Assembly (NCBI GenBank): GCA_022560025.1
Contig: JAFISE010000072.1
Span: 1 to 64,000 of the forward strand
Length of the DNA stretch: 64,000 bases
Direction of reading: 5' to 3'
Source: Stagonosporopsis chrysanthemi
Lineage: Eukaryota > Ascomycota > Dothideomycetes > Pleosporales > Didymellaceae
Of the stretch, positions 54,236 through 64,000 are shown one piece after another. Position numbers and translations under genes: made by a program. Every line of letters begins with the position of its first letter. The first letter of the stretch is position 1. Below the pieces are notes generated by a model. That model was not told the origin of the DNA and did not search any database. It saw only the letters and a list, made by a program, of their open reading frames with translations.

Positions 54236-56413
54236 TCAGTACCGCGGACGCTCGTACGCGTCAAAGCCTCTATAGCTGCCCATCCTGTCATAATCGCTTG
54301 TCCTCCTTCCCTGCAACGGTCTCCTCTCTTCCCGCAGTTCGTCGAGAGCGTTGATGAGTTTGTCAATCTTGTAGCTATCTTGCCTGTGACGGTCTGCGGG
54401 ATATTGTGGCTCGCGCTGGTGCACATAGGCAGGCTCATACATCTCTGGAGCGAAAGTGCTTGCGCGCGCGAGGCGTGGCGGGCTGTGCACAGGGTCGAAA
54501 GGGTTTCCTTGTGGGATTTGAGTACTGTTGCGGCGGAGCAGGCCAGGTCGTGGGTACACCTGGTCATCGAAATAGGACTCTCGCTGACGAGTGTCGTGGG
54601 GATAGTCATTGTGTGCTGACTGTGGACTCCTGCGCCGGTGCTGGTCGACGTCGCCATAGATATGGCTGGGATGCGGTTGGCCGAAGCCATCCTGTCGGTG
54701 CGGCAGGTTGCGTGAACGAAGCTTAGGAGACACCTCGACAATGTCAGACTGGTGTCGACTTCTGCGGCCACGTCGGTCGGGTTCTGAGAAGACGCTGTCA
54801 TCTGCCGTGTGTACTGACGAGTTGCCATTGAATGAGGCTGTGCCGCTGTGTCTGTCCCACGAGTTTCCGCGCGACATGGGTTCGGCAGTGAACCTGTCTT
54901 TGCTGTAGTCCTGCGATGATGCGCCATGGCTGTTGCGTCGGACACGATCATTGGAGCGTGTTGACTTGTCAGTCGCAGTATTAGGCATGTGGATATGAAT
55001 GTTTGCTGGAAGCTGGTGCTTGGAAGAGCGGGGAGAATTATCCTTTGATGATGTCGGGCTGTACTTCCCCATAGGTGGATGATCGATGTACCCTGAGTCG
55101 CGACGACTTCTATGTGCTTTCGTGTGCAAACGACTTCTGCTACGGCTCCGCTCTTTGCTGCGAGAGTGGTTGCGTCGAGACTTCTTCGTGTGCGAGGAGT
55201 GGCTTGAATGGCCACGAGGAGGCTTGCCAATGTGAGCAAACTCACCACGCTCAACATGACGAATTCGGAAGCGATCAGAAGCTGAATCGCTAGGCTCAGA
55301 TTCCCACTCATCACTGTCAAGCTCAGACTCGGAAGACATGTCCACATGTCGACCCTGGGACTGGTCGGGTCTCATTGCGGGACGGTGAGGAGGCTCTGGG
55401 TATGCACCAGGCATCGAGGGAGGTTGATGCTGTCCAGGAATTGGTGGACGTGGCATAACATGCATAGGACCCGGGGGTGGGGGTGGTGGCGGTGGCGGAC
55501 CTCCTGGAAACGGGGGCGCCCTATGCGGAGGCGGCGGTGGGTTCATCGCATTTGGAGGCGGCGGTGGGCGCATCGCATTTGGAGGCGGTGGTGGGTTCAT
55601 CGCATTTGGAGGCGGCGGTGGAGGAAGATGTTGACCCGGATGAGGCTGTCCAGGGAGTCCTCCGTGAGCGGGCCCGGGAGCATGCCCGCTCATGGGTCCA
55701 TGAGGCGGCGGCATTCGCATTGGTGGTGGTGCTTGTTGTTGATGTCCCATAGGTGGTTGAGATGGGGGTGGAGGGTTGCGTGGCGGCTGTGGCATCTCTT
55801 GGCTTTGGTGATGTGGTTGCTGTGGGAGACCTTGATTTGGCATCATAGGTTGAGGTTTCGCAGTCATACTAACAGGAGCCTTCAAGGCTGTGGGATCCTC
55901 GTAACCAGACGGTGCAGTCTGAAGTATAACCGAAACACGCTTCAACTGTCGTCGGCGATGACTGACAGCTTTCCATTCAACATCAACGCTGGCGATGTTC
56001 CACTGTAGTGTTCTGTTCTTGCTCAACAGCTTGTGGTTCTCTTCCTCGACAAGCTCATTGATTAGCCGCCGGCAGTTGGAGGATGATATTTCATTTAAGA
56101 CGTTCTTGACCGATTTCTTGTTTCTTTGAAACTTCTTGACGTCACCCTGGAGGTCCTCAGCCTTGATATACTGCTGTTCGGCTTCGACGTCTTCCCAGCC
56201 TTCTGAGTTCTTTGGTTTCTCGAAAGTGAAGAGTGCAAACCGCGGGTCGAAAGAACTATGTGAAGGTTGTTGACCTTGGGTGGTTCTTGTCTGGCCCATT
56301 GCTGGCACCTGTTGCTGACCCATAGGAGCTTGCCGCTGCTGTCCAATGTTCTGATGCTGGGAAGGCATCTGCATCTGATGTGGCTGATGCTGAGGTGGGA
56401 ACTGATGAGCCAT
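54236..56413 (-). CDS. proline-rich protein with RS-like and poly-Pro blocks
   Basis: A single-exon 725-residue protein, unrecognised as a whole. The N-terminal ~60 residues are Gln/Met/Pro-rich. A ~110-residue segment (FDPRFALFTFEKPKNSEGWEDVEAEQQYIK through VSHRRRQLKRVSVIL, about residues 53-165) is the only part that looks folded and conserved. A long Pro-rich block follows, with repeats of NAMNPPPPP and NAMRPPPPP (~270-310) and a nine-Pro run, resembling profilin- or WW-binding stretches. Then comes a basic Ser/Arg/His part (SRSKERSRSRSRLHTKAHRSRRDS) and a Arg/Asp-rich disordered tail. Composition suggests an RNA- or actin-related scaffold, but no assignment can be made. A second long frame on the same strand (54187-55347) is an alternative-frame shadow. 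Confidence 0.8.
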   Translation of the reverse strand: MAHQFPPQHQPHQMQMPSQHQNIGQQRQAPMGQQQVPAMGQTRTTQGQQPSHSSFDPRFALFTFEKPKNSEGWEDVEAEQQYIKAEDLQGDVKKFQRNKKSVKNVLNEISSSNCRRLINELVEEENHKLLSKNRTLQWNIASVDVEWKAVSHRRRQLKRVSVILQTAPSGYEDPTALKAPVSMTAKPQPMMPNQGLPQQPHHQSQEMPQPPRNPPPPSQPPMGHQQQAPPPMRMPPPHGPMSGHAPGPAHGGLPGQPHPGQHLPPPPPPNAMNPPPPPNAMRPPPPPNAMNPPPPPHRAPPFPGGPPPPPPPPPGPMHVMPRPPIPGQHQPPSMPGAYPEPPHRPAMRPDQSQGRHVDMSSESELDSDEWESEPSDSASDRFRIRHVERGEFAHIGKPPRGHSSHSSHTKKSRRNHSRSKERSRSRSRLHTKAHRSRRDSGYIDHPPMGKYSPTSSKDNSPRSSKHQLPANIHIHMPNTATDKSTRSNDRVRRNSHGASSQDYSKDRFTAEPMSRGNSWDRHSGTASFNGNSSVHTADDSVFSEPDRRGRRSRHQSDIVEVSPKLRSRNLPHRQDGFGQPHPSHIYGDVDQHRRRSPQSAHNDYPHDTRQRESYFDDQVYPRPGLLRRNSTQIPQGNPFDPVHSPPRLARASTFAPEMYEPAYVHQREPQYPADRHRQDSYKIDKLINALDELREERRPLQGRRTSDYDRMGSYRGFDAYERPRY

Positions 56414-59400
56414 AATGAGGTTGACAATGTGTTCAAGGGCAAACAGAGGATGTTCGAAAGGTCAACGCCCAACAGGCATCAAGTTTGATGATAAGATTGA
56501 AGGATCTCTACCGCGGTGAAGGATGAATGAAGGGCGACACTGGTAGGCTTGACTGAGTGAAGCGTTGGAGAGCCCTATATAGGTTTGCCTGCATCTAGTT
56601 GTATCACTTCGAGACGTATGCGTCGCCCCCCATCCCAGGCAATGGATGGTGGCACTATGCTGATGCAATAGGGGTGAAGGGTCCTTCCCAGAACTCGGCA
56701 TTGAGCTCTACCTGCTGTATCTAACGAGCCTAAGCAAGGGTTCATTGGCACCAAACGAGCCGTTCGCGCGCCCCGTCTGAGGATTGGTCATGATAGCTTT
56801 GACCGGCAAAAGCCACCAGGCTGCGCCAAACGTACAGCAAGCAGGTAGATCGGGAGGCCACGTTGCGGCCGAAGGGCACAAGTTTCGACGCAGAGCCTCA
56901 AGTCGCTCACCGGATGCCTCTTGAGTCCTTCAAAAGCATATGCAGCCCAGACGGCGCACAGCGAATAAACAAGAGACAGTCGGCTAGCCACGCCCTCGGA
57001 TCAGGCTGGAAACAAGACTGGCGCATGCGACAGAAGGAGCCATGCATCGTAAGCGTCTCACTAAATCCGGTGTCGATATCATCAATATGGTAGACCACGG
57101 TCCCAAGACTGTCAGAGCAGCGTCGGCGCATCTGATTGCCGTAGACAGCTCGTTCTCCACCAAACGACAGCGGCGCGGGACAGATTGCACAGGCCAACTT
57201 TTGTCATGCCTAGCAACGCCTTCCCGTGTTTGACGCCCTCTATCAAAGCAGGCAACTATTTGCAACACGCCTCGGTTGAATCTCGAATTTGCCTTATGCG
57301 AAATTTTCGGTGGTTCGTTCTGTACGACGTGCACCTGATCCGCCTGCCTACTCTGCCTGCATACCTGCATTCCCTGACGATCGTCATCGTACTTGCCCTT
57401 GTTCAAGGCGTTCAGTTAGGTTGGCCTTCGGCCACGAGAATGCCCACGGAGCACTCATTTGCAAAGATGCAGTGACACAAGACAGAGTAGTCCTTCAAGT
57501 TAGCAAGCAACTGACAGCGGTGCGTACGGTCGCCACGCATTGCGAAACTGTCAGATTTCTACCTCGCGCTACCAAGGACGAAGGACTCGACTGCGCATTC
57601 TCGGGACTCTTCAAATCTGTCGCAGCAGTTTCTTTGTAGCGTGCCATAGCTGCGAACCCGTTCGCATGTGCATTGTCGATCCGTGCTTGCGCTTTGCTTT
57701 GTGCGTATTTCAGCGCCCCGCATCTACACATCCTGCGCCCTCTACTGCACCTCTTCCAACTCGAGCCAATAGTCTTCAAAGGGACCAAATCACCGCCCCA
57801 GGCTCCAGGCAAAGCTGGCGTCGGTAAAGTCCTGATGACACCGGAAAACTTGCATACTTTGTGGTTGCATCCCTCCGACACCACGGTTCAAACTCTCAGC
57901 CTCATTGCTATCATTGGCTCGATCCTAACTATGTGCATAAAGGACTCGTTGCTAGAGGGCCATAGCGAAGGCTACCCTTGTGCTGGTCGAGTCCTGTGTC
58001 TTACACTGGTATGAAAGTGAAGGACTGTTCCACCGGACGGGGCGAGCCGCTATTCTCACCTCAGCATCGAACCGTGCCAGAGTCCTTCGCTTGACGGTCA
58101 CCGTTCGAATCCTGCGCTTGACGTTTTCCTCAGCTTGCTCATCTCAAATTACAGCGTGATCATGGTGTTGAGCCGTGTTATCCGGAACCAGCTGATCAGA
58201 ATGCTTCACGCAGAGCTCGGTCAGAATACGCGAAGTTCCACCCAGCCTTGCTTGAAGTCTGCAAGCACTGCCTGGATTGAGCCCGATTGAACGATAAACT
58301 CGAAAACTCTCAGCTCTGCATCTAGCGTCGACCACCATCGGCGCGCTGATGCACCTAATAGCGGACTTCCGCACTAGCATTTACCACGCCAGTGTAACGC
58401 AGGAATACAAGTGATACGTCTTACACTGTATAATTAGGTGGTTCCGAACACTATGTCAGGTTGTCGCTTCGGTGTGAAGAAGCAGTCGTGTCATGAGATG
58501 AAGGAGCGTGGATGCCACGTCTGTTTGCCATCATGCATTCTCAACTCTTGTGTGCCGCCAAGCCTCGAAACGTTGTCAAAACTGAAATGCAGAGCCTAAT
58601 TACAACTCGGTGATGGCAACGGCCTAAAGTAACCTGGTCCAACGATCGGTAGTGGTACTGATTTTGTCTGCCTTGTCTCAGCCTGCTCTTCAACCCACAT
58701 CACTGACACGTCCTCCCTCTCAAAGGTTGCCTTGTCACCCTGAAATTGCCGCGCATGCAACGATGAGCACATCTGCGATCATGGCCAATTACAAATGATC
58801 GTAGGAGGGATGCTCCAATTCGTTGATACTTACTGGACACCACTTTGTGAGATGGCCTCTAAAGCCCACCTGGTATCGGCAAACGAACATTGTACCCGTG
58901 GCAAATTCACGGCGAGTATGACATGTTGCAGTGGTGTTGGCTCGTTTGTCTCAAAACTTTGAGCCAAGCTCGTGGCTATGAGAAGCTGTCCAGCACACTC
59001 ATACAGAGCTGGGAGCAGCCTAAGTTTTGTGGAACATTCCCAGTCACTGTTGGTAATCCTCATGCAGTCACTGCTTGCGTGAAAATTATTCCAGCCTAGT
59101 ATCGCGAGATTTTCATCGCCTGTAGTCTGCAACGTCTACCTCTTCTTTTGACTGCTGAGTCCTGATGTCGACCGTGACACTGCACACATAGCCATGCATC
59201 ACCGATTGCCGTAGGCACTTTAGCTACGAGGGTTAAATATGACGTGGTCTACACTTGTACTGCGTTTCAAAGGATAAGCGGTCATCAAAACGAGTTCGAT
59301 ATTTTTACCGAATGCTGATGCCCGACTATCAATCATTTTCCTTCGACATGAAAGCTCCAGTCTCTTGCTTCTACTTCACTAAGTAACATTCTACAGACCG

Positions 59401-60847
59401 AGATCGGGCAAAGCTAGTGCTGTTGTTCCAACATTCTCAGGAACCTTCGCTCGATTTGTAAACGTCCTAGCACAGGTGGGTGAGAGGGTCGAGCGCAGGT
59501 GGGTCAATGCGGCCATACACGTAATGCAAATACGTTGGGTTGTTAATAGTTGTCCTCACGGTAAGTAGTGAAGGTAAACTCCAGTGACTCGCTTCTATCC
59601 TAGTACTTCATGAATGCGCTTGCGTTTGCTGTAACATTCTGGATCTAGGAAGCGGGTGGTGCTCGTGAGTCAAGGTCAGGGGAGAACACGAGATACCCTG
59701 CGTGTACCCACGACGAAATATTAGATGCTACTTGTATGATGTGACTGTACTCTTAGATGTCGATGTCCTTCGTGTCTTGTATCACGACAGTATGGTCTTA
59801 TCTGCGGCTGTCCGGACTTGAGAATTGCTTCAATTATATATCGTATCGATGTCGCTGCTCATACCGCAGCTCCTGAGGTTATTCTAGAGACTGGTCATCT
59901 GTTTGCAGATGCGACAGCGAGTCATGCACATTTGTATCTGAGACAGACACAAGACGATTCCTGTCGCGCAAGACCAAGGCCAATTCGAGCTACCCAATGC
60001 TGGTGAAGGCCGTTACAACAAAGTAGCGGAAGACATGCTGAGTGATGGGCTAGTCACAGCACTAGATCATCGTTCGCTGCCTACAAGAACCGGTTCAAGA
60101 TTGCCGTAGCATCTCCTGCTTATGCCTAGCAATTAGAGAAGTAGCAGTGCATAGGACCCGCCTTCTCTGGAGCATGATATGCAGGGATTGCTGCACTTTG
60201 TTCAAACGAAGAGCTGTCTGCTTTAATCACGAGGGCGCCATGCGCATGCATGTAAACGTACCAAAAGAGCAAGAGGTCAGAACCACAATTTTTCTGATGC
60301 ATCGTGAACAACAACAAGAGAGCAACGTCAGAGCGCAATGAAGGACGGGCATCACCACCTCGTGCCTGCCAAGTGCGGTATGCAGCCAAAGCGGGGGTTC
60401 TCCACACGACGCCAGCCGTAAAATTCCCTAAGTCCATATCCACCTGACAGCTGCGAAAGACTGGCGGTAGAATCACGCTCTCTGGAAAACATTACTGATT
60501 CGTATCGAGAGAATTGTTCTACAAATAACTTCTGCAAACGAATCACCAACCCGCTTTCGGTATCCGGCATCCGAGCAACACGAGCGCCCAACGCATCCGA
60601 AAAGGTCTAGCACGATCTTTCTTGGATTCTTGGTGGTTTTGCGCAATATCACTGGATGTTAATACGCGCGCTATTGATGCTCGTGCGATGACCTCAAGGG
60701 GGCGGGCGGCTTTGTCGTTAAGACAGCAGCCAGCATAAGCGTCGCTGCTGCTGCTGAAATGAATGCTGGAGTTGCTCTTAATTCATAACTTCGCTAACGC
60801 TCAATACGCTTTTGTTGTGTCAACTCGCTAGTTTGCCCAGAGTGAAG
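56414..60847. other. 4.4-kb gene-poor region
   Basis: Frames up to ~140 codons on both strands, none with family resemblance. The part adjacent to 56414 should contain the promoter of the proline-rich protein. No tandem repeat or TE domain was noticed. An 8-bp inverted repeat (58019-58026 and 58081-58088) spans a tRNA-sized 70 nt but does not fold as a tRNA. Confidence 0.45.
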
Positions 60848-61406
60848 ATGCTCCGCTCAACGTGCTTGCTCGTGCTTAGTCTTATGGGTGTTGCCTACGC
60901 GCAGTCCAGCTGTATGAGGAGATAACTGTTAATGGAAAGATATCGGCTGATAGTTTGTAGATACTGGACCGATGTTCAATCCGTCAGAAGCGCCATACTT
61001 CGCACAGACGGGCCTCGTGGATCCCGCGCAAACCGATCTTCCTGCAATATCTCCCACAGACGCTTTCAGCATGGCGACCACAATCCCTGGGCTCATTCTC
61101 CCGACCACGCGAACCGACCTTACTGCAATATCTCCCACAGGCGCTTTCAGCGTGGCAACCACAATCCCTGGTCTCACTTTGCATACAACACCGTCGCTGT
61201 CCTCTAGCCATTCACCAAGTCACTCCGCTTCGTCGTCAGCATCTTCAAGCGCATCAAGCATTGCGAGTAGCACTATAAGCTCCGCAGCTACGTCAGCATC
61301 ATCGTCGGCCCTAACACAACAAAGTACTGGAGCTGCCATAGCGAACCGAGTAGGCGTTATGGGGACTGTCGCTGGTGGTTTACTTGCTGGGTTGGTCTTT
61401 GCTTGA
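60848..61406 (+). CDS. small secreted Ser/Thr-rich protein, probably GPI-anchored
   Basis: A 169-residue protein in two exons, 60848-60911 and 60961-61406; the 49-bp intron (GTATGA..GTAG) closes the frame as AQSSYTGPMF. A signal peptide (LRSTCLLVLSLMGVAYA, cleavage before QSS) opens the protein. Two tandem copies of a ~27-residue unit follow (DLPAISPTDAFSMATTIPGL and DLTAISPTGAFSVATTIPGL). Then comes a Ser/Ala-rich linker and a hydrophobic C-terminus (RVGVMGTVAGGLLAGLVFA), suited to GPI attachment. This is a cell-wall or surface protein architecture; the function is unknown. The repeat is also clear in the DNA (~81-bp unit, about 61030-61190). Confidence 0.82.
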
Positions 61407-61876
61407 GACAACGATTGGGTATGGAATGTAATTTGAGGTCTTCAAGGCTGTCGCGCGCACGCATTGGAATATTAAAGTTAAATAGAGAATTGCGTTGCCT
61501 GTAATTAGAGAATGACCTCCCGGAACAATCCAATCACCTTCTGGACAAGATGTGCAACAAACAAGATCGACCATACCTACAGCTCGTTTCTTCAACAACA
61601 CGAGAGCAAGTGGTAGGTGTGTCCTCGCGTCAGTTCCATGCTATGTCCTGAGGCCAATAAAACTTATCCTCCAGCAATGTCAGATAGTCCTCAGCTTGCA
61701 CATCTTTACTCTACACATCGGACAAGGACAAGCGCAGTGATGTCAATATGAGGGTATATTGGTGTTATGCTCATGAAGATCCGGCAACAGTCATTGTACT
61801 GCGCAATTTTTCCTAAGACAAAACAACGCCTTGTGAACGCCGCCCATATGCATATCCAACCTATGAATGACAGACT
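61407..61876. other. convergent 3' region
   Basis: About 470 bp between the ends of the small surface protein and Mrt4. No feature seen. Confidence 0.5.
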
Positions 61877-62639
61877 CTACTCCTCCATCGCATCGACCTC
61901 GATGACTGCCTCAGTCTTCTTCGAGTAGTACGCCTTGATGTCAATCTTGAAATCAGCCATGGCGACGCCGAACATCTTCAGCAGCGCAGTTTGGTGGCTG
62001 TTCATGACTTGGCCCTCCTTGCACACAGTGTAGGGTGAGTCGAGTGTGACCTTGCCCTGGTCCAATCTCGTGGGCATGCCCCACTTCCTGATGGTGGTCT
62101 CAACGCTGTGAGGCAGTGGAACGTCCTCATCGGCGGGCACTTCGCCACCCCTCGAGTGGACAACACCAGCGGGGATTGTGAAGGTCTGGGTGGCGGTCAC
62201 TCCAGCACGCGCAAAGTCGGTCTGCGAGTACGCAGCGAAATACTCGAGGACATCGGCAGGCTCGCGGTTGGTGAAGAAGAGACCAACATTGCCAGCGAGG
62301 TGCTTGGTGAGCTCGGAAAGGTTGGTGAGGTGCTCCTCAGCAGGCGTTATGCCCAGCGCTTTGGCCATGACCTTGGTCTTGCCGAAGAAGAATCTGCGCA
62401 AATGTTACTAAAGAACTTTGTGCCTTATGATTCAGAACCTAGAATTACCGGCTGTCAGAAAATTCCGCGCGCACTTCCTTCAGATACGAGTTGCGCATGT
62501 TTTCAACAGAGAAGACGAAGATGTGCTCAAAGTTGTCTGCGGCCTCTTGGACATTGGCGAAAAGCTTCTGCGAGAGCTCCTTGCCCTTCTTGTCCGTCTT
62601 AGTGAGATGTACTACTCTGGCACGCTTGGATTTGGGCAT
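61877..62639 (-). CDS. MRT4: ribosome assembly factor Mrt4
   Basis: A 235-residue protein in two exons, 62639-62449 and 62393-61877; the intron (GTAATT..GCAG, 55 bp) closes the frame as FSDSRFFFGKTKVM. Start PKSKRARVVHLTKTDKKGKE and the P0-like core (NMRNSYLKEVRAEF, LAGNVGLFFTN, FARAGVTATQTFTIPAG, GMPTRLDQGKVTLDSPYTVC) are diagnostic. Mrt4 is a paralogue of P0 that occupies its site on pre-60S rRNA in the nucleolus and is then replaced by P0. It lacks the acidic stalk-tail of P0, as expected. It is divergent from Mdm10 with ~220 bp between the two ATGs. Confidence 0.95.
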
Positions 62640-62860
62640 TTTGGCGGTGTTGTGGTGGGTTGGAAGACTGGGTGTTGTCCGCTCGAAAAGTTCTGGCACA
62701 AAAAAAGTCCTACGCGCAGCGGGGATAGAAGCGCCGAAGTTAGCGCGCGAGGCTGCCGCGGCTCAGTCAAGCTCCAAGGCGGCTCCACTGCATTGCCGTC
62801 ACGCTTCAAGCTCTCGCACCTGTCGCTCATCGCTCAGCATGCTTCGCTCGTGACAGCGAC

Positions 62861-64000
62861 ATGTTGGATTTCATGGAGAATGTGCAGAACGCATTCTACG
62901 AGGCATCACACTGGAATCTCGACAACTCGTATGGCACGCTGAACACGACGGCACGAGGTAGGGCTTGGTACACGCGGTGGCTCCATTGGCACTGACAGAG
63001 GCAGCGCTGCTCGACTTCCAGATACCCCAGGGCCTGCGCCTCCAGATATCGTCCCTCGCCGCGCCCAACTTTGCGACTTCGTACACACTGGGCAGCGTAG
63101 GAGTTGTCGATGGCTCAGTGTCCTACCTCTACTCCTCTCTGCCTCTGCGGAAGGAGTTCAAGAGCTCGCACATTGACTTGAAGAATGTCATCCGGGGATA
63201 CAAGCATGTGCAAGAACTGAGACGACCCGACGAGAACTGGTGGTGGGAGCTCTGGCATGCTGGAAAGCGGGTTGACCGCAAAAGTAAGCATGCCACAGCA
63301 TGGGCCAGATCTACAGACTGAGACAAGCAGACACGTTGCTGTACGGACAGGTGTTCCTTCCCCAATCGAGACTTGAAGCCTTGTACTTACGTCGCCTCTC
63401 GCCCACTCGGCAGCTCAGAATTGCTGCTGTCAGCGACTCAAACCTCAATAATGGGGGCACGATCCTTGCACTTCTGCAGAATGACCTGGGCAAGTACAGC
63501 ACCGAGTACATGTATAGCACGGACTCGGCGCTCATGGGCGTACGAGGTTTGTATAATTTCGGCGCAGATCCAAGGACCGCGCCGACGGAACCGACATCGG
63601 TCGATCAGGTGGAACCGGTCCATGGTCGCTTCAGCGCAGGCGCAGAGCTGTACTATGGCTTGCTGAACAAGAGTGGAGGTATCAGCACCGGCCTACGGTT
63701 TACGACATTGCCTAACCACTTGGGCTTTCCTTACACCATGACGCTTACACTGAACCCTTTGATGGGCAATCTTTCTTCCACCTATGCGGTCAAAGCTGGG
63801 TCTAGTTTGGCACTCTGCTCCCGTTTTGACTTCAACTTCTACTCCTACGAAAGCGACCTGCAGCTTGGCTGTGAGCTGTGGCGCCGCCGTAGCAGCATCG
63901 CAGATGTTGAATGGGCGGTGAAGAAACTGCGATCAGACTGGAAGCAGCCCATCGTTTCTCCAGACGACGACGTTTCTGGCGTACTGAAAGCCAAAGTGGA
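62861..64000 (+). CDS. MDM10: ERMES outer-membrane protein Mdm10 (cut by window end)
   Basis: Exons 62861-62957, 62999-63283 and 63331 to beyond 64000; about 350 residues are visible, and the family length is ~430-500. Conserved motifs: MLDFMENVQNAFYEAS at the start, LRLQISSLAAPNFATSYTLG, VGVVDGSVSYLYSSLP, NTLLYGQVFLPQSRLEAL, FSAGAELYYGLLNKSGG and LSSTYAVKAGSSLALCSRFDFN. Mdm10 is a beta-barrel that anchors the ER-mitochondria tether (ERMES) and also assists the SAM/TOB complex in Tom40 assembly. The splice at intron 2 uses the CAG before ACACG (AAA-A/AC-ACG). The reading frame stays open to the last base. Confidence 0.93.

Noticed and set aside
54187..55347. 386-codon minus-strand frame
   Set aside because: Shadow in another frame of the 725-residue proline-rich protein.
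58019..58088. tRNA-sized 70-nt segment bounded by an 8-bp inverted repeat (GAAGGACT/AGTCCTTC)
   Set aside because: Neither strand gives a D-arm, anticodon arm or T-arm in the right places, and there is no T-run after it.
58090..58115. B-box-like CGTTCGAATCC
   Set aside because: The flanking bases cannot pair as a T-stem, and no A box or acceptor stem is found upstream, even allowing for insertions.

Overview
This 64 kb window is nuclear DNA of a filamentous ascomycete. Genes are compact, protein introns are mostly 48-60 bp (GT..AG, branch sites such as CTAAC or CTGAC), and the gene set is fungal: a samB/Mub1 MYND protein, SfaD-type G-beta, PhnA-type phosducin-like protein, Mdm10, Shg1, a Pth11/fungal-rhodopsin-fold protein and a fungal CorA. 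The overall look, with short introns and long gene-poor gaps, suits Dothideomycetes, but that placement is inference. About twenty protein genes can be modelled, and nearly every exon junction was checked so that the reading frame closes.

Layout. 0-2.4 kb: gene-poor DNA, then a small secreted, probably GPI-anchored protein. 3-7.1 kb: CAND1, a cullin exchange factor. 7.8-8.7 kb: a mitochondrial one-TM protein. 9-10.7 kb: a cytochrome P450. 11-13 kb: an F-box/RCC1 protein. 13.5-15 kb: eIF2B delta. 15.9-17.6 kb: a YvcK/CofD-like protein with a GC-AG intron and an 18-nt exon. 18.1-21.2 kb: a small membrane protein (complex I accessory candidate) divergent from Shg1 (COMPASS). 22.4-24.9 kb: a PLAC8 protein and a rhodopsin-fold membrane protein. 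25-30 kb: no convincing gene. 30.2-35.9 kb: an EF-hand protein, GDA1 and a CorA-type channel. 37.2-45.1 kb: samB and a P4-ATPase flippase. 46.7-53.2 kb: phosducin-like protein, G-beta and an adenosine-deaminase-like protein. 53.7-53.9 kb: a tRNA-Pro gene. 54.2-56.4 kb: a proline-rich protein. 56.4-60.8 kb: no convincing gene. 60.8-64 kb: a small Ser-rich surface protein, Mrt4, and Mdm10 cut by the window end.

The outstanding item is the tRNA-Pro(UGG) gene at 53690-53880. Its 72-nt tRNA, with every stem paired and the expected discriminator C, is recovered only by removing two insertions of 52 and 53 bp from the D-arm, plus an ordinary 14-nt anticodon-loop intron. Both D-arm insertions look exactly like the spliceosomal introns of the neighbouring protein genes: GTAAGT donor, CTAAC branch site, CAG or TAG acceptor, and the same length. 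The locus still has RNA polymerase III signals: an upstream TATA, a B box and T5/T7 terminators, with no T4 run inside either insertion. It looks like a Pol III tRNA gene that would need the spliceosome as well as the tRNA splicing endonuclease.

Functional links: the G-beta gene and the gene for its probable folding chaperone (phosducin-like protein) lie under 2 kb apart on the same strand. CAND1 and the F-box protein both belong to SCF ubiquitin ligase biology. samB/Mub1 belongs to another ubiquitin ligase.
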